Below, piece by piece: positions 5,955 through 6,858 of a stretch of 6,858 nt of DNA. This DNA comes from Mollicutes bacterium PWAP. GTDB lineage: Bacteria > Bacillota_I > Bacilli_A > Mycoplasmatales > Metamycoplasmataceae. Numbering within the stretch: the first letter of the stretch is position 1; every line of letters begins with the position of its first letter. A program made the position numbers and the translations under genes. The notes under the pieces are model-generated. The model was not told where the DNA came from, made no database searches, and saw only the letters and a program-made list of their open reading frames with translations. The stretch is taken from NCBI GenBank assembly GCA_019661745.1, contig JAIFTM010000083.1:1-6858 (forward strand), written 5' to 3'.

Positions 5955-6857
5955 ATGAAGAAAGATTTTTACAAAGTATTAGGTATTAATAAAAATGCAA
6001 CACAACTAGAAATAAAAAAAGCTTATAGAAAATTAGCAATGAAATACCACCCTGACAGAAATAAAGAATCAGATGCAGAAGATAAATTTAAAGAAATTAC
6101 AGAATCTTATGAAATTTTAAGTAATGAAGAAAATAGAAAAAAATATGATCAGTTTGGTCATGCTGCTTTTGGGCAAGGTTCTAATTCCGGCCATAATGGA
6201 GGAGGATTTGAAGGTTTCAGTAGCGGATTCGGTGGGTTTGAAGATATTTTTAGTAGTTTCTTTGGTGGTGGAAATTCTAATAGAACAAGAAAAGGTAACA
6301 ATTTACAAGCTAGCATTACTATAGATTTTAAAGAATCTTATTTTGGCAAAGTTTTTACTCAAAAACTTTCAAAATTTGAAAATGGCAAAAGAGAATCTGT
6401 TGATGTTGAAATTTCTATCCCTCAAGGAATAAAAAATGGTCAAACCATAAGTTTAAGTGGTTATGGATCTGAAGGAGTTAATGGTGGAGTCAATGGAGAT
6501 TTACATTTAACAATTTATATAATTAATCATAAACATTTTGAAAGAAATGGAAATGATTTAATTTTGGTTGTTCCTGTTTCCGTATTTGACATTCTTTCTG
6601 AAAAAACAATTAAAATTCCTACATTCAAAAAAAATATAGAATTTAGACTAAACAAAACAATTCAAAACGGTTATGAAAAAGTTTTTTTTGGAGAAGGCTT
6701 TAAAAGTATTTCTAATGGTATTTTTGGAGATTTAAAAATTATTTTTGAACTATATATACCAAAACTTTCTTCTACTGAAAGAAAAATAATTGTTGAAGAA
6801 ACTAAAAAAGTTAAAAGCAAAGATTATGAAAAATTTTTAAAAGATTTTAAAAATTAA
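5955..6857 (+). CDS. dnaJ: J-domain co-chaperone, zinc-finger-less DnaJ (class B/CbpA-like)
   Basis: The 300-residue protein is a cytoplasmic Hsp40 that stimulates the ATPase of DnaK and delivers unfolded clients to it. The J domain (about 1-68) has DFYKVLGI, the KKAYRKLA helix, the essential HPD at 32-34, and KYDQFGH at its end. A Gly/Phe-rich segment follows (about 68-116) with [11 protein letters not shown]. The client-binding carboxyl-terminal domains start at LQASITIDF and include [45 protein letters not shown] and [13 protein letters not shown]. The four CxxCxGxG zinc repeats of class A DnaJ are absent: about 15 residues (134-148) take their place, and there is no cysteine in the protein. 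It therefore resembles class B (CbpA) J proteins, and a separate class A DnaJ may exist elsewhere. No Shine-Dalgarno precedes the ATG. The stop is one base before the window end, so the gene is complete. Confidence 0.93.
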   Translation: MKKDFYKVLGINKNATQLEIKKAYRKLAMKYHPDRNKESDAEDKFKEITESYEILSNEENRKKYDQFGHAAFGQGSNSGHNGGGFEGFSSGFGGFEDIFSSFFGGGNSNRTRKGNNLQASITIDFKESYFGKVFTQKLSKFENGKRESVDVEISIPQGIKNGQTISLSGYGSEGVNGGVNGDLHLTIYIINHKHFERNGNDLILVVPVSVFDILSEKTIKIPTFKKNIEFRLNKTIQNGYEKVFFGEGFKSISNGIFGDLKIIFELYIPKLSSTERKIIVEETKKVKSKDYEKFLKDFKN

Positions 6858-6858
6858 A

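Noticed and set aside
6124..6324. 66-residue frame inside dnaJ
   Set aside because: Alternate-frame shadow of the Gly/Phe-rich segment of dnaJ.

Overview
The window is low-GC DNA in which UGA must be read as tryptophan, so the source is almost certainly a mollicute of the Mycoplasma type (genetic code 4). The lipoprotein, the HAD phosphatase and the DegV gene are each interrupted by TGA under the standard code. Each becomes one family-length protein when TGA is Trp. All 12 tryptophans I could place in the five genes are TGA and none is TGG. I cannot name the species from the sequence alone.

Layout: (1) 1-183 is an intergenic leader holding a GC-richer island (41-96) that ends in a perfect 16-bp palindrome. 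(2) 184-1371 (+) is tuf, elongation factor Tu, followed by a very long AT-rich hairpin (1402-1481). (3) 1617-4025 (+) is an 802-residue surface lipoprotein with a lipobox, a perfect 3 x 27-bp tandem repeat, a GH18 (chitinase/endoglycosidase-fold) domain with the catalytic Asp-x-Asp-x-Glu motif, a 4 x 9-bp Ser/Thr repeat linker and an unrecognised C-terminal region. (4) 4158-4973 (+) is a Cof-type HAD hydrolase. (5) 4982-5842 (-) is a DegV-family fatty-acid-binding protein. It converges on the HAD gene with only 8 bases between the stop codons, and one 18-bp hairpin covers both stops. (6) 5955-6857 (+) is a J-domain co-chaperone without the zinc finger. It is divergent from degV and preceded by a degenerate CIRCE-like operator.

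The genes do not form one operon: each has its own promoter-like and terminator-like signals. tuf and dnaJ are housekeeping translation and protein-folding genes, and DegV probably serves uptake or activation of exogenous fatty acids. The lipoprotein is the accessory, host-facing element. tuf and the lipoprotein have clear Shine-Dalgarno sequences, whereas the HAD, degV and dnaJ genes have none and carry -10-like boxes 6-10 bases before the ATG, suggesting leaderless mRNAs.

The most interesting items are the GH18 lipoprotein, with substituted active-site positions and two in-frame repeat linkers likely to vary in length, and the CIRCE-like site over the dnaJ promoter. I saw no IS element, CRISPR array, tRNA or rRNA gene.
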